NCBI GenBank assembly: GCA_013397435.1
Contig: VZRG01000201.1
Location: forward strand, 89,541-153,540
Length of the DNA stretch: 64,000 nt
From: Erythrocercus mccallii
Lineage: Eukaryota; Chordata; Aves; Passeriformes; Dicruridae
Reading direction: 5' to 3'
The translations under genes and the position numbers were made by a program. The first letter of the stretch is position 1, and each line of letters opens with the position of its first letter. Under the pieces are notes generated by a model, which ran no database searches, was not told the origin of the DNA, and was given only the letters and a program-made list of their open reading frames with translations. This document shows, in pieces, positions 24,937 through 37,575 of the stretch.

Positions 24937-26034
24937 AAAAAATACCCTGGGTACAACCCACACTGAAACAGAGCTAAAGAAAAGACCTGAAGTCCACTCA
25001 GGACTTAATAAGCATCCACCTCAGGTATTCCAAATGTCCTTACCTGGTCACAAGGCTTTAGCTGCATCCCCAAACAGCTGCCACGTCAGAGGTGGCCTTG
25101 ACCTGCTCACAAGCCAAGTCACAGTCAGGAGCTGACTGGCTCAGAGAAGACCAAGGCACATTTCCCCAGGGAGATGTGACACAGTCACCAGGTAAGTGAA
25201 GTCAGGAATTATATCCTGCCATTGGTGCCGTGGAGTTCAGGGGTAGTGACAGATCTTTGCTTCCTGTGGCAGGCACAGCTGCTGCCAGCTCATCCAAACG
25301 CTTCCTCCCACTCACAGCACAGAACTTCCCTCTCCTCCAAGATGACTCATGCCATGTTCACTTCCATCCACAGCCCAGTGCCTGCCATGAATTAGGAATA
25401 AAGAACAGGAACATGGCCTGAGGTGTCCTGGTGAGACCTATCTACAGTTTATGGAGGGCAGTCAAGTCCCTCTCCTCCATGAGTTCATCTATGTACCAAG
25501 CAAGATGGAAACTCATGAACAAGAGGACTTTGGTTATAGTCAGCTTTCTTGTGTTGTGCTCTACCTAAAAACATCAAAGTTTTCAGCCCCAAAATATTTT
25601 AAGCCATTCAGCATATATTTGCGACCAATAGTTTCAAAAGTTAATAATAATAAAGTCAAATAAGGGTGAATACCTTATTCCCGTCCTTTAGTAGAGAACA
25701 TGAAGTAGACTGTGAGAATTTGATTTTCATATCCATATAAAAACATCAGGATCTGGTCTATTAAAATCTGCAGAACGGATATAACCAACAGGTAAAGCAG
25801 ATTGCTCTGTTCAGTGGTTTTAATGCCTCTTACTATTAGGAAGGAAGGGACTGTGGAGCATATAAGTTTCAATTCTTGGATGCACAAATCACAAATTTCA
25901 TACTTTAGTGGGCACAGATTTCATTTGTTATCTCAGATTAGTCACCTCACACTATTTCTAAATGGCCCCTCGACATACAGATGCTGTAAATACCCACTAC
26001 TGTAATGTGCTGGTGTTGTGGCCACAGATACTGA
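24937..26034. other. Unassigned stretch
   Basis: No gene recognised. It contains a moderately GC-rich block (about 25020-25440) with a splice-donor-like CCAGGTAAGTGAAG at 25188-25201. No coding frame supports an exon. Confidence 0.5.
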
Positions 26035-26548
26035 ATCACAGAATTGTTAGGGTTGGAAGGGACCTTTAGGGATCACCTGGGAACCCCCCTGCCAAGGCAG
26101 GGTCACCTAGAACAGGTTACACAGGAATGCATCCAGGTGGGTTTTAAATGTCTCCAGAGAGGGAGACTCCATGACCTCTGTGAGCAACCTGTCCCAGTGC
26201 TCTGCCATATTCAATCAATGGAAGGAATTTTTTCCTCATGTTGAGGTGAAACTTGTATTTTAGTTTAAGATCATTGGTCCTTGTCCTGTCCCTGGGCACC
26301 ACTGAAAAGAGTCGGGCACCACCCTCTTGGCACCTGCCTTGGAGATATTTATATACATTAATGAGATCCACTCTCAGTCTTCTCTTCCTCAGACCAAACA
26401 GGCCCAGATCTGGCAGTCCCTCCTCAAAAGAGAGATGCTCAAATCCTTTGATCACCTTTGTGGACCCTCTCCAGTGGCTCCTTGTCTCTCTTGTACTGAG
26501 GATCCCTGTCTCACTGACTGGAGCTGAGTAGAGGAGCAGGATGCCCTC
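26035..26548 (-). mobile_element. CR1 LINE, RT tail and 3'-UTR
   Basis: On the minus strand the 103-codon frame at 26144-26455 contains GFEHLSFEEGLPDLGLFGLR, then KRRLRVDLINVYKYL and FHLNMRKKFLPL, the C-terminal end of CR1 ORF2. The terminus at 26035 reads TCACAGAATTGTTAGGGTTG on the plus strand. Despite its length this frame lacks a start context or catalytic residues and is a 5'-truncated dead copy. It is one of the better preserved CR1 tails in the window. Confidence 0.92.
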
Positions 26549-29500
26549 TGTTGGTTCATTGCTCCTCGTGATGCAGACACCTGGAAATATTTAATGATAA
26601 TATTTGGGAAGCACCAGTGCTATAAAATTCTGGTAGACCTCTGGGAGTGTCCATTCCTTGATGCCAAGGCACAGAGAGCAGTCTGTATAGGTCAACAACA
26701 GAACAAGGTCAGCACATACTGACATATAAGAACATCTTGAAGACTTTGACCAGAAAAAAATATTGAGTTATCTGTCCAGATATGTAATTCTTATTATAAA
26801 ACTCACTGGACTGGTGGGAGGGAAAAGTCATAAGCTATTCTGAGGAAGAGAGATATTATTGCAGTGATATAAAAGCTGCAGATGGGAGTTTTACTGTGGC
26901 TTCAGTGAAGCCAAAATATCATCCTACAGCACAGAACCCTTAAGTTAAAAATTTTGGGTACAACACATACTCAATTGACCATTGTGCATTTCTCTGCTCC
27001 TCACCTGAAATAGGGCAAAATAGCTGACATTATTTTATGACTTAACTGAGTTATTAATTCCTTGATTATCATTAGTAATTTTATTTTCTTTTGGTTTCTT
27101 CTTATGTTAAAAATACAGTAAACCCAGGAAAATCAGAATATTTTAGTTTCCATGGACTTTTTTTTTCTCCTCAGCCAGCAGCAACTTTCTAGTCATGAAA
27201 CTTCGCTTTACTTCTGGTTAAAATTTCACACTCATTTAGTATTAAAATTTGACAAACTGGAAACATTAAAGTAGAATTATCAAGTAGTTCGAGGCTACAG
27301 TTTAATCTACTATAAGGCTGACTCAATCTGGTAAGGAACGTCTTGTGCTAGATTTACTCTCTGTGCTTAATAAACTTTTTTGTTATTTACAGCTTAAATA
27401 ATTAACCACAGTTTATGCTTGACATTGCAATATTCTTCTTTGCATATAGAAAAGGCTGAGCTGATTTGATTATGCCATTTTATGGGCAAAACTACTGTTT
27501 TTTTCTGCCTTACACATGACTGATAAAATTAACACATAAAAGTAATAATATAATGAATCTCAATCAGGCAAGAGAAGGTGTGTAAGGTATAAACAAATAT
27601 ATGCATCCTGATTTTGATTTGAATCTATTATTTTTTGTGGTAGAAATAAGAGAAGAAAACACACGAGCTGTCTCATCTGGAACCTTCATATGAAAATATT
27701 CACAACCTTTTCTCAACACAGACTTTGGTCTCAGCAATGAGATTTTGGAATTTCTAGCACCGTTGTCTCACTAATGAAATAGAGCAGTAGATGTCCATAA
27801 ATTCCTAACTCTGATGGCCATGTATTTTCTTCAAGGGTCTTCTGAGCACCAATATTTACAAATATGGAGTGGAATTAATCTATGAATTTCAGGGGGGAGG
27901 AGGTTTAGTTTAGTCAGGTTGCTGTTGTCTTCCTTGTGCCAAAAAGCACAAATCTATTTCAAGCGAATTCTCCCCCCAGCTTGAGGTTGAGTCTAATGTC
28001 AGGATCCATGAAAAAGCACACAAAAAGCCCAGCTATGATAAGTTTGGCTGTATTCAGGACATGAATTGAAAGGTGGCAACCTCAGCCAAAAGAAAATTAA
28101 AGGGACAAAAAGTGTTGCATATTTATTTTAAACATTCTTACAGGATACCAGTAATGAAGAAAAAATGATGGACACTTTAAAGGTAGTAGAAAATGTGCTT
28201 ATGAGCAGAAGTCAAAGTTTAGTTTGATTTTCCTGTGCCAGTATGCTCTTGCTGTACTATGATGATCATTTATTATTTCAAAAGTTTTCTAAGTGTTCCC
28301 AGTGTAGGAAACTGCAGTGTGGTTAAAAATTGGCACAAGGGCACACCCAGATCCTGATCATAGTTTCTCAGATATGAAATGGGCTCAGAGGAGGTCTCAT
28401 TTGGAACTGCTCTCTGAAGACAGCACATCTCTGCTCATACCATCAATCCATTTTTTAGTTCTTCCTATAGCATGGCATCTTTGCAGTGATGGCTTGCTTT
28501 AACATCTTTATTTATGCTGCAATACAGTCCAAAGATGATTCTGTTCTGTTGGGATACATAACAACTTCATAATGGTGAAATAAATCCCAATAAACTGAGT
28601 ATAAATGCTTCCTTTAGCTTGAAGGATTTCATCAATTATTTTGAGAATCAGCTAAACATGGATAGAACCTTTTTAACTGTCAACTTTTCTACATTTTAAA
28701 CTGACCTTTATCTTCTTTTGTTTCTTGTGAAACATAGTTGAGAATATTTTCTCAGGAGAGGAACATATTTGATTTTTGTAACCATGAAAAGCCCATCTCA
28801 GAGTCCTTAGTGAGCTGAAACATTCATTGAAACAGGGGTTGTTTTAATGTGAAGAAATGGAAAACAGCTTTTATTTTTACTGCTTTTGAATGGCTGGTAC
28901 ATATTTCAGTATTCATATCAGCAGATGTTACAGTGTGGTTCTGTCTGGCAGGGCCCAACAAATGTTTAGTGGATGATGGGCATGAAGTTCTTGTGTTATA
29001 AATGTTACTAGAACATGACCCAAAAAGAGCATTATAGATGGTAGTACATGATTGGCTGTATGCATATATCTACCCTTTGCTTCCCCAGAGCATAATTTAG
29101 CAAGATATCCCTTCACTATTCACCCCTTCCAAATGTACTTCAAGCTGTAAAAATAAACCCATTTTTGTTCATTTTTTTACACCTATTTTGCTTACTCTGT
29201 TTCATTGATGCTGATGTAACCCAGGAGACATGCCATTCACTGCTTCAAGTTTATTAGATTTACAGAGGTAAACCCAAGAACTTGGCCTGAGAAAGGAATA
29301 GATTCAGAGCAGACTTGTTACTTGATAAATAAATCTGCCTTCAGTTTAGTTTTTTCAAGATACAAAGAAATCTTGCACTTCATAATGTACAAGGTTTAGT
29401 GTATTTTTCTATTACCATAAGAACCTCTTTTCTTCTTTACTGTTCCAAAATGACAGAAGCTTTCTAATTTTTTTGAAAGAGCTAGAGACCATTAAACACC

Positions 29501-31232
29501 ATTGAAAATAAAAACAAAATCCAACAGAAAACTCAAAACCTGGGGAGGTGAAGGCCTTTTCCCACCTTATGCAATATGGACTTGGTGTCTTATACGTAAA
29601 AGAGAAAATAATAGCCTTTGGAAAAGGCAAACATGAGTGGGAAGAAGCCACAAAAATCAGACTTGGCCAGCCTGTACAGCAGAACAGAACTTTGTGGGTG
29701 TTCATACTTTCCTGCACCAAAAACGTAACCCATAAAATAGGCACCAGTGCCTCCTCTCACTCCAGCCCTCAGTCCTCTTTCATCCACCCCTGCTCAAGAA
29801 GAGCAAACAGAAACACCGTTTCAGAATAGTAGCACATTTCAGCGTGATAGAGACAGGAGATACAAAGTAGAGGAGGAGATTGGACTTTGTGAAAAAAAAC
29901 CAAACCCAAGGGATCAGCAAAGCTGCTTTTCTGGGATGACTTTCAGTTGTTCCAATTTGTAGCAGGAACAACAAAGACATCTGGAGATATTTGACAGGTC
30001 CCTTTCTGCTGGCAAGGCACCTCATCTACTGAAATTCCTCTGCCCCCAGTTTCTTATGTAATTTGGTTTTATGCAATTTAATTTGCCTGCCTTCACATAG
30101 TCCTCAAACCTGATTCTTTTTACAATAGAGCCCCTTTGCAGTCCCTTGGCTTCATAAAGGGGATTTATATTTTATATTTGCATTGATTTGAAGGAATTCT
30201 GTCCCATAAGAGTGCTGAAAAAAATAATTTAATGACTGAAAATCTGTCTCCATCCACTGTGTCTGATTTAATTTATTTTCAAGATCTCTGGCAGAGCTGT
30301 GTTTCTGTTCTCCAAAGCATTCATAGCTGTAGTGTCCTCAGTGAAAGAGCTCTGAATTCCTAGGGAAGCCTGAGGTCGCCTGTCAGTCCAGAAGGTTGCT
30401 GAGGCACTTTCACACCTACTTAATTGTAGTGTGGTTAGGTTGGGATCACATTCCTGAATCACACGGTATCCACATGTGAGCATTGCATGACGTGGCTTTG
30501 AATGATTTAGAGAGAGATAATGCAGGATCAACATTCTGATATTTGGGAGCAGCTAAAATCTTTTATTCTCTTGACAGGCCAGAGAAGAACTTGAGAAGCA
30601 GAACTAGTGAACTTTGTCATAAGCACTGTCTGGAAAAAGAGTTTCTCTATTCCTACAGAGCCATTGCTTGCATCCAGGTTGCATCCAGCTTGTCTTCCCA
30701 TCACTCAGAGTGACCAGTTCTTTGCTAAGTTCATCATCTGGATACCTGGTTATCAGCTCCAGCTGGGGAACAGAGGAGTGAAGGATGTTGCATTTAGAGA
30801 CAGCATGAGATCATAAGAGCTCCCTGCTCATTATTACTTCTCAGACCAAAAGACCATGCTATTCTTGTGCTGCACTTTGATGAACCAGGCTTTTTCTTAC
30901 AGCCTTTTTTGTTTCTGAATTCCTTTTATCATTTTTTTCTCCACATTCTTATGCTGAATTTTAGTAACCTCTGAAACATTGTAAGATATACTTTATACCT
31001 CCTCAGCAATGTTCCCTTGCTTGTTCTGTCCTTAATATGGATTTTTCAGTTATTTGGTTTTTTTCCTCAGGGGCTATTTTTGTTTTTTTTTTTTTTCTAT
31101 TGAACTACATTTTGCTCAACAAAAAGCAAAGAATGACTTTTCTATTTTTTTACGTTTGTTTGTTTTTTTCCTTAAATAAAGTCAGGGTATATAAAGAATT
31201 AAAATAGGTCCGTAAAGTGTATGCTTTCCCCA

Positions 31233-31287
31233 CAGTAGAAGCAGTAGAAGCACAACACAGTGCTTCTTCCCACAAACAGTAGAAGCA
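31233..31287. repeat. Short dispersed CAGTAGAAGCA copies
   Basis: CAGTAGAAGCA or a close variant recurs three times within about 55 bp. One inverted copy (GTGCTTCT) gives an 8-bp stem with AGAAGCAC at 31246-31253 and 31260-31267. Confidence 0.7.
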
Positions 31288-31670
31288 CTTCAACTGGTAA
31301 GAAAATGGTAAAAAATCCATGGTATGGAAGCAGCTGCACTGTGAATGTACTCCTTGTTACCAGTGTAACATGGACACGGAAGACTCAGATCTGTTGCTTT
31401 TTTTTTTTCTGTATTATTCTATTCATGTAAGTTGACTTCTTGATATTACTTGGGAAAACACACAGGTTGGGAAAAAAAACACATGGAAATTGGATTTCTG
31501 TGAAAACAAGATGAGAATAGTTTTATTTAGCAAAATAATGAAATTTCAGTAAATATAAATTATGCCATGCAGATATGACATAGCAAATGCATGTACTGCT
31601 ATTACTTGTAAGAATTGTGTGTAAAGGAATGTGAGTACAAAATGAAAATAACAATTCCTGAGAAAGAAAA

Positions 31671-31714
31671 AACTAATTTTAATGCACAAACTAACTAATT
31701 TTAATGCACAAATC
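31671..31714. repeat. 22-bp tandem duplication
   Basis: Two adjacent units beginning AACTAATTTTAATGCACAAA; only the last two bases of the unit differ (CT versus TC). Confidence 0.95.
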
Positions 31715-33059
31715 TTATCTAGTTTATCTAAGTTTAAGAAACTGAATTTCACCAATATTTTGATATATCAGACAGGAAGTTTAAGAGTCCATTCTTCAAG
31801 GACAAAAGAAAGTATTCAGAGTGCCAGGACCATCTTTTATTTACTTCAATCAATATTCTGAAACATTTAATCTATAAAAGTGTAATAAGATATGACTACA
31901 CTGTTTCCTTGCAATCTAAATAAGGCAAAGATTAGTTTATGTCTGCTTAGCAATTAGGTGATTTCTTCTAAAATTTTGCCCATCTAAAGCCTTGACTCAG
32001 TTGTTTCTCATGCTTCTGATATTGTCTGGTCCTAGAAATTTCTTAGTCTAACTAGCTGACCTGTACTGCTTAAAATGTTAATCTCATACTCTTACCCATT
32101 CTGTCTACAACAGTTGTGGTATATAGTTTTCTACACTATCATTTAAGAGGGAGAATTAGGATTAAATTATGGATATACATAGGACCTTCCATTGGCACAG
32201 CTGTTCCAGTGAGTAATCACATGCTCAGACTCAGACCAGAACATCTATTTCAGCCAAAACTTTTCAGATGAGTCTCAAAATCTTCTGACTTACCCTATTT
32301 AGGGCTAATTTAGTCCACTTAACCTAACCAGGTTTTGGCAAAAATCAAACACTTAATAAATTTACTAAATTTAACACATCACCTGTTCCAAGTTTCAGAA
32401 ATGAAGTGAAAAATTACTGCAACAAAGTTCCAAAGATTCCACTAAGACAGCAAGTGTTGTGGGATCATGACCACCCAACTTTGCCTGCGTGGCTGATCAG
32501 AGGGTGGGTTTGCTTGAACTAATTGAATTGAAGAAAGTGGATATAGACAGGCTGAGAAAGAGGTGAGAAATAAAGAGTTCTAATTTATACAGTTAAATTA
32601 GGTAAATATTGGAACTCATTATATAGTTTTGATAATACATTTCTTCTGCCCAAGTCTACATCAACCTTAGGAATGTCCATCACCTGAGATCTGTGAAAGT
32701 CAGGGCTAGGAAAGCATGTCATCCCTGTACTAGAAAGGGCAGTCACTGAGATCCCTTGCCTTGCAGATTGAAATGTTTGTATTCTTGGGACAAATCTCAA
32801 CATTGCTATCAGGGCTGTGTACAAACTAGGAGAATTTTGCTGCTCTAACATACAGTTCTGCTTGGGCACTGAAGCACTTGGAACTTTGATAAATGCATAG
32901 GTTAGTTCTGCTGTTTGTGGATATGTTTTTATCTTTATTGCAGTTAAAAAAACCCAAAGATTTAATTTGTTTTAATTTATAACAATGTGGTGTGGTCAAA
33001 ACTCATTATTTTTCTAACGGTTAATGTTGTTTGCCTTGAAGAAACAGAATTTTTTTCCT

Positions 33060-33608
33060 CTGGTTACATCATTTCAAGGCCTTTCCATTTTTAAAGGAGC
33101 AGGTCGTACAGGAGATAAAATTTTTGATACTGCAAAGTTGGGTTTTAGTGGGCCTCAGAAGATATTGCATCAGCTACAGTGAAAGAATTTGATAATTTCC
33201 AGCAACTTAAGTCTTCTCCACCAGTTGTTAATAGTGTTTTTGACAGTCATGAAGGAGATTTACAATTAGAACTGAAGAAATTAATACTTTTCCTGAACAA
33301 AGATTACAAGAACTGAGAGAACCTGAATGGAGATACCACTTACAAGTCACAGAGTTCTATCTGTTATTAATTTACAATGCACTAATGATGAAAAATCTTC
33401 CACTGATTTCAAATTTGCTTTGGTAGGGAAAATAAGAACATGCTTTTTCAACTATTCTCAGAGGAAATGTAAATAAAGGGTTCTATTTCCTCAATAAAAC
33501 CTAGGAAAACTCTATGGTTTCCAGGATAACTACCACTGTCCCTTTGGCAAATGTTGGTGCTGTTCTAACAGATGCAGTTAAGACTATTGGACAAAAATCA
33601 ATTGAGTA
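33060..33608 (+). pseudogene. Possible decayed processed pseudogene, parent unidentified
   Basis: Several protein-like segments follow each other on the plus strand in shifting phases. One with FKGAGRTGDKIFDTAKLGFS covers about 33090-33150. A second with SATVKEFDNFQQLKSSPPVV continues to a stop near 33316. A third containing NDEKSSTDFKFALVGKIRTC lies at about 33385-33445. The last, TTTVPLANVGAVLTDAVKTI, ends at a stop (TAA, 33607-33609). Together they look like one coding sequence carrying frameshifts and no introns, as in a retrocopy. I cannot name the parent gene, and I saw no clear poly(A) tail or target duplication. Composition and persistence of sense codons are the only support. Confidence 0.35.
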
Positions 33609-33964
33609 AACACTCACCAAAGATCTCTATCCCTATTAATTCCTCTTTCCTTTGGAGAGAGGTGGTGTCTCTAGAGAGCAGGTTCATGGTCCCTGAGTTC
33701 AGGGACAGAACTTTTTCTCGCCAGAAATAGAACTGTAGCTCATGTACAAGACTCCTCTGAGCCACACTTGTGCACTGTGAATCCCAAAGCAGATCAACAA
33801 GACCACAGATCTCAACTGGAACATTTGGTATATTCAGAGAAAGTGCTTGAAAGAGGATGAAATACAACTTTCTGCTGACACGTTGAGATATTGATTTGAA
33901 TAAAAGTAACTTTCAAGCTGATAAATAGCAAGATATTTATTATACATTTTGTGTGTGTAACATG

Positions 33965-34018
<54 letters not shown>
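33965..34018. repeat. GATA tetranucleotide microsatellite
   Basis: Thirteen and a half perfect GATA units. The minus-strand translation gives the Tyr-Leu-Ser-Ile runs seen in open frames there. Confidence 0.97.
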
Positions 34019-35084
34019 ATGCAGTAATGATAGATGCTGAAGGGAGCAAAATCTATTATTTACCATTTCCCACCAGGGAAATCTGTGAAGCAGTCACAGG
34101 AAAAGAGTTCTTTGTTGAGCAAGCCTTTGGCATAAGGGTGAATGGAAGCAAGGAAGATTCGTGCCTGTGGATTAACAGATTTTTAAAAACGAAACCCATC
34201 TTTTTCATTATCTAAATACAATAGGAAGGATATTAAATGGCACAAGCATTTTCCTGATGACATTCAATGAACTAAAATATTCTCAAGAATGATAGAAAGG
34301 AATTCCAAAGAGGCAGACTTCCTTAGTCAAAGACCATGGTTACATTTGTAGTTTGGCTACTATTGGATGTTCCTGACATTAGAATTCTCAGTATTTCTCC
34401 TGAGTTTTAGGAATGTAGTTTTGTCCCTGAGTGGTGCAGCCTATTTTCCGAGGAGTAATAGAAATTAACTGCCTCAGCCATAAAACATTCCAGATTTGCT
34501 GCCATGGACTCATTTGGACAAGGCATCCTTGAGAGTTCCAATATCAGTAGTTAACAAAAGGGCTGTCAGCCTGATGAAAAAATCAACTCTACACATTTTA
34601 GATGCATTTATACATGTTATTTTTTGCCTGTAAATTATATGACCACCCTGTAATGGCTCTATGTAACTTACAGGTAAAGAGAGGCATCTCTCTGCAACAG
34701 AGCAAGAAATTGGTATTACTCTTTGTTTCTTCCTCTAACCACTACACCATGAACCTGCCTATTGGCAGGGAATGTTTAGGTGGAAAAATGATAGGGACTG
34801 ATACTCCACATTTTCCTCTTCTACGTCCTGCTTAGATTCCAGGTATGCCCAGTTCTGGCAACAATTTTGTTTTTCCATAATGTTTATTCCTTCCACTTAG
34901 TGCAAGTGGGATTTCAGCTGTCTACAAGACAATTTGTTGAACCATATCCATATTTTACTAACTTTGGTGTCCTGTGAATTGTTTAAGTGAAAATGAAAAT
35001 GCCCTGTTAGAAATGGGCATTCAGTCCTTTTTATTTGCCATGATTGGAACTGTAGAGAGATTTTGGATACAGTGTTCAGCAGTA
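34019..35084. other. Unassigned stretch
   Basis: No recognisable gene or repeat. The open frame at 34602-34835 has no known motif. Confidence 0.5.
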
Positions 35085-35570
35085 AACCCCAGCCTGCAGT
35101 AAAAATGATGCTAGATTGGAAAATTCAGAAAAAGGTTTGTGAGGATAATTAGAGGTCTGAGAATTTTTCATTTTTCTTTTAGTGAAGGATTTAGAAAGCT
35201 GAATGTATTCTGTTTAAAGGAAAGAAGTGAGTAGCAGATTTAATCAAAGCCCAGAATTACCAATAGGGCTGGATATTTCTGATGCCACCATCCTCCTTAA
35301 TCTAGGAGAGAGAAGTTAATAAGAATCAGTGCTTAGAAGATAATACTAGACAATAAAATTTTAGACTGAAGCCTTACCTGCTAGTACTGAGTAGGAAATG
35401 ATAAAAAACCTCTCTTTTTTTGTTGAGTCTCTTGATTCATTCTTTGAAAAATACTGATCCAGATACAGGAATTCCACAGTGAAAGTTATTGCTTGTGTTG
35501 GCCAGGAGCTCAGTTCAGATGAGTTCTTAAATTCACAGCTCTCTGAAGTGAATCATGGGTACTTTGAATA
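35085..35570 (+). mobile_element. Ancient CR1-type LINE remnant
   Basis: GTGAGGATAATTAGAGGTCT (translating RIIRGL) is followed by an FSEGFRKLNVFCLKER segment matching the RT tail layout of CR1. Then ATCCTCCTTAATCTAGGAGA, AGAATCAGTGCTTAGAAG and ACTAGACAATAAAATTTTAG follow the 3' region order of old amniote CR1 copies, with further weak similarity to about 35570. Divergence is much higher than in the other CR1 copies, so boundaries are approximate. Confidence 0.55.
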
Positions 35571-37123
35571 GACCCCAGGGAGAAGAGCACAGAGACACAG
35601 GACAAGTGTGGAGCTGGAAATGGAGACCAGAGTGAGGTGATGGACCCTATTTCATACAGCGGGTGGGAAAAATCAAAAAATAAAATGTAGTCTTCCTGTT
35701 TGTCAGTGTATTTCTATATTTGTTTGGTCACAGAAACTATTACAGTAACCAGAACTCATCAGGAAAGTGTTTTTCTTTTTTTAAAACTATTGATTTTTTT
35801 AGAAATAGCAAGCAAACAGCTGAAGACTATTTCAAAGCTTTGGCTAAAACTCAAAAGTTCCAGTATCACAGGATTTGAAATTTGAAGTCACTGTGCCCTC
35901 AGCAAATTTTTTTTCCTGATCAGGATTCCCACTTCACATACTGAGCTTTTCTTCTCCTCTTCTTACTGAGCTACTTCAGTATGTCAAGAGAGTCTCACAG
36001 TCAGAGGTATCATATGAAAGACGGACACAGGTCAGTGAGCCTGAAAATAGGAGAATAAAGGAAGAAAAGCAAATAAAGTATGACACCAGGGAGCAGATTG
36101 GCAAAGTTTTAATCAAAATTGTGTATTCTGCTCACCAATATTCAGATTTCTTCTGAATAGATTAATTTTATATTAAAAACTTACCCAAAGCAAAACAAAA
36201 ATTTTTCTTTTCCACAAAGAATATATACTTTAAAAAAATGTATGAATGCAACAAAAAATTTGTTTCTTCAGTTTCAAGAAAAGGTCAGCTAGTTATTCTA
36301 ATGACTACCACTGGTAGATAAAAAAAAATCATAGTTTCAGTGTTTTATCATCTAAAAGCCCAGATGCTTATCTGACACATCTCTGAGTATTTGATGGGCA
36401 CATTTTTAATACACAGGATCTCATAAAAGTCATATTTTCATCTCTGAACATTATTAATAATCTACTTGCTTATTTGTCACTATATGGCCAAGATCAAGAT
36501 GAAGACAAACAAGTAAGTAAAACAAACTTTTGTGACAATTATAAGTACAATTTAAAGAATGGAGGTTACTTCTTGTTTTATGAAAATTGACTGACATACT
36601 TCAAATAAAGGTATCATTGTGACAAAATATTTAAAGTTTTCAAGTCATTAAATATATAAAATTATACAGTGTTATAAAATACAAAAAGCAAACATAATTA
36701 TATATTATGAAAATATATAGATATATCGCATATATTTCTAGATGTTATTAAAATACAAAATATATAATTCTTTTGACATTTAATGGTTTAGATATTAATT
36801 TTGTAGTAGTTTCAAATATTATTTTTGTTAAATTTTACTCAGATTAAACATTCGTATACCATTTATGAAACAGTTCTTCATAAATTTTGTTGATATTATG
36901 GTCAGAAGGGAAACTTGTAGCTTGATTTGATCTGGAAAAATATGGCACTTAAGTTCTCATGTGAAGAAAGTTATTAATGACTGGATAGATTCAAGTTTCC
37001 ATGACAACATATTGCTGTGCTGGATCAAGTGGGATTTTACAGTCGTAAATTGTTTTAACAATTGAGTTCAGCAAGAAATAGGACCAATGTACCATTACTG
37101 AATTGAATCTGCAAAGGAATTAA
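35571..37123. other. Unassigned AT-rich stretch
   Basis: Nothing recognised. The part from about 36640 to 36790 is especially AT-rich with ATATAT-type words. Confidence 0.5.
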
Positions 37124-37575
37124 TAGAATCATAGGATCATTAAGACTGGAAAAGACCTTTAAGGTCATTAAGTCCAAACTTTGACCAAACACCAACACCT
37201 CAACTAAACCACAGCATTGAGTGCCACATCCAGTCAATTCTTAAACACTTCCAGGGATGGTAATTTACTCTTTCCTGGGCAGCACATTCCAAAGTTTGAC
37301 AACCCTTTCAGTGAAGAAATTCCTCCTAATGTTCAACCTAAATCTCTCTCAGTGCAGCTTCAGTCCATTTCCTCTTCTTTTGTCCTTAGTTGCCTGGGAG
37401 AAGGCACCAACCCTCATCTGCTTACAACCTCTCAACCTCTTTTCTAGTGCTTGTAGAGAGCAATAAGGTCTCCCTTGAACATCCCTTTCTTCAGGCTGAA
37501 AATCCCCAGCTCCCTCAGGCACTTCTCACATGATTTACTCTACAGAGCCTTCACCAGCATCTCTGGACACACTCC
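37124..37575 (-). mobile_element. CR1 LINE, 3' fragment
   Basis: The plus strand starts AGAATCATAGGATCATTAAG, then TGGAAAAGACCTTTAAGGTC and CCAGGGATGGTAATTTACTC. It proceeds through TTCAGTGAAGAAATTCCTCC and CAGGCTGAAAATCCCCAGC to CAGCATCTCTGGACACACTCC, where similarity ends. This is the reverse complement of a CR1 3' end, with the RT tail at the right. Confidence 0.9.

Larger units (their letters stand above)
26549..33059. other. Long stretch without recognisable gene
   Basis: About 6.5 kb with no gene or transposon I can name. Open frames up to 110 codons (29412-29744 minus) lack motifs and are overlapped on the other strand. It contains a T-run at 31083-31096, CAGTAGAAGCA repeats near 31233 and a 22-bp tandem duplication at 31671-31714. 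Confidence 0.5.

Noticed and set aside
25188..25201. Splice-donor-like CCAGGTAAGTGAAG
   Set aside because: No convincing upstream exon or coding frame; such words occur by chance in 64 kb.
31233..31287. Spaced CAGTAGAAGCA copies as a CRISPR-like array
   Set aside because: Irregular spacing, three short copies, vertebrate context; ordinary short repeats.
33812..34066. Tyr-Leu-Ser-Ile repeat open frames
   Set aside because: Translations of the GATA microsatellite.
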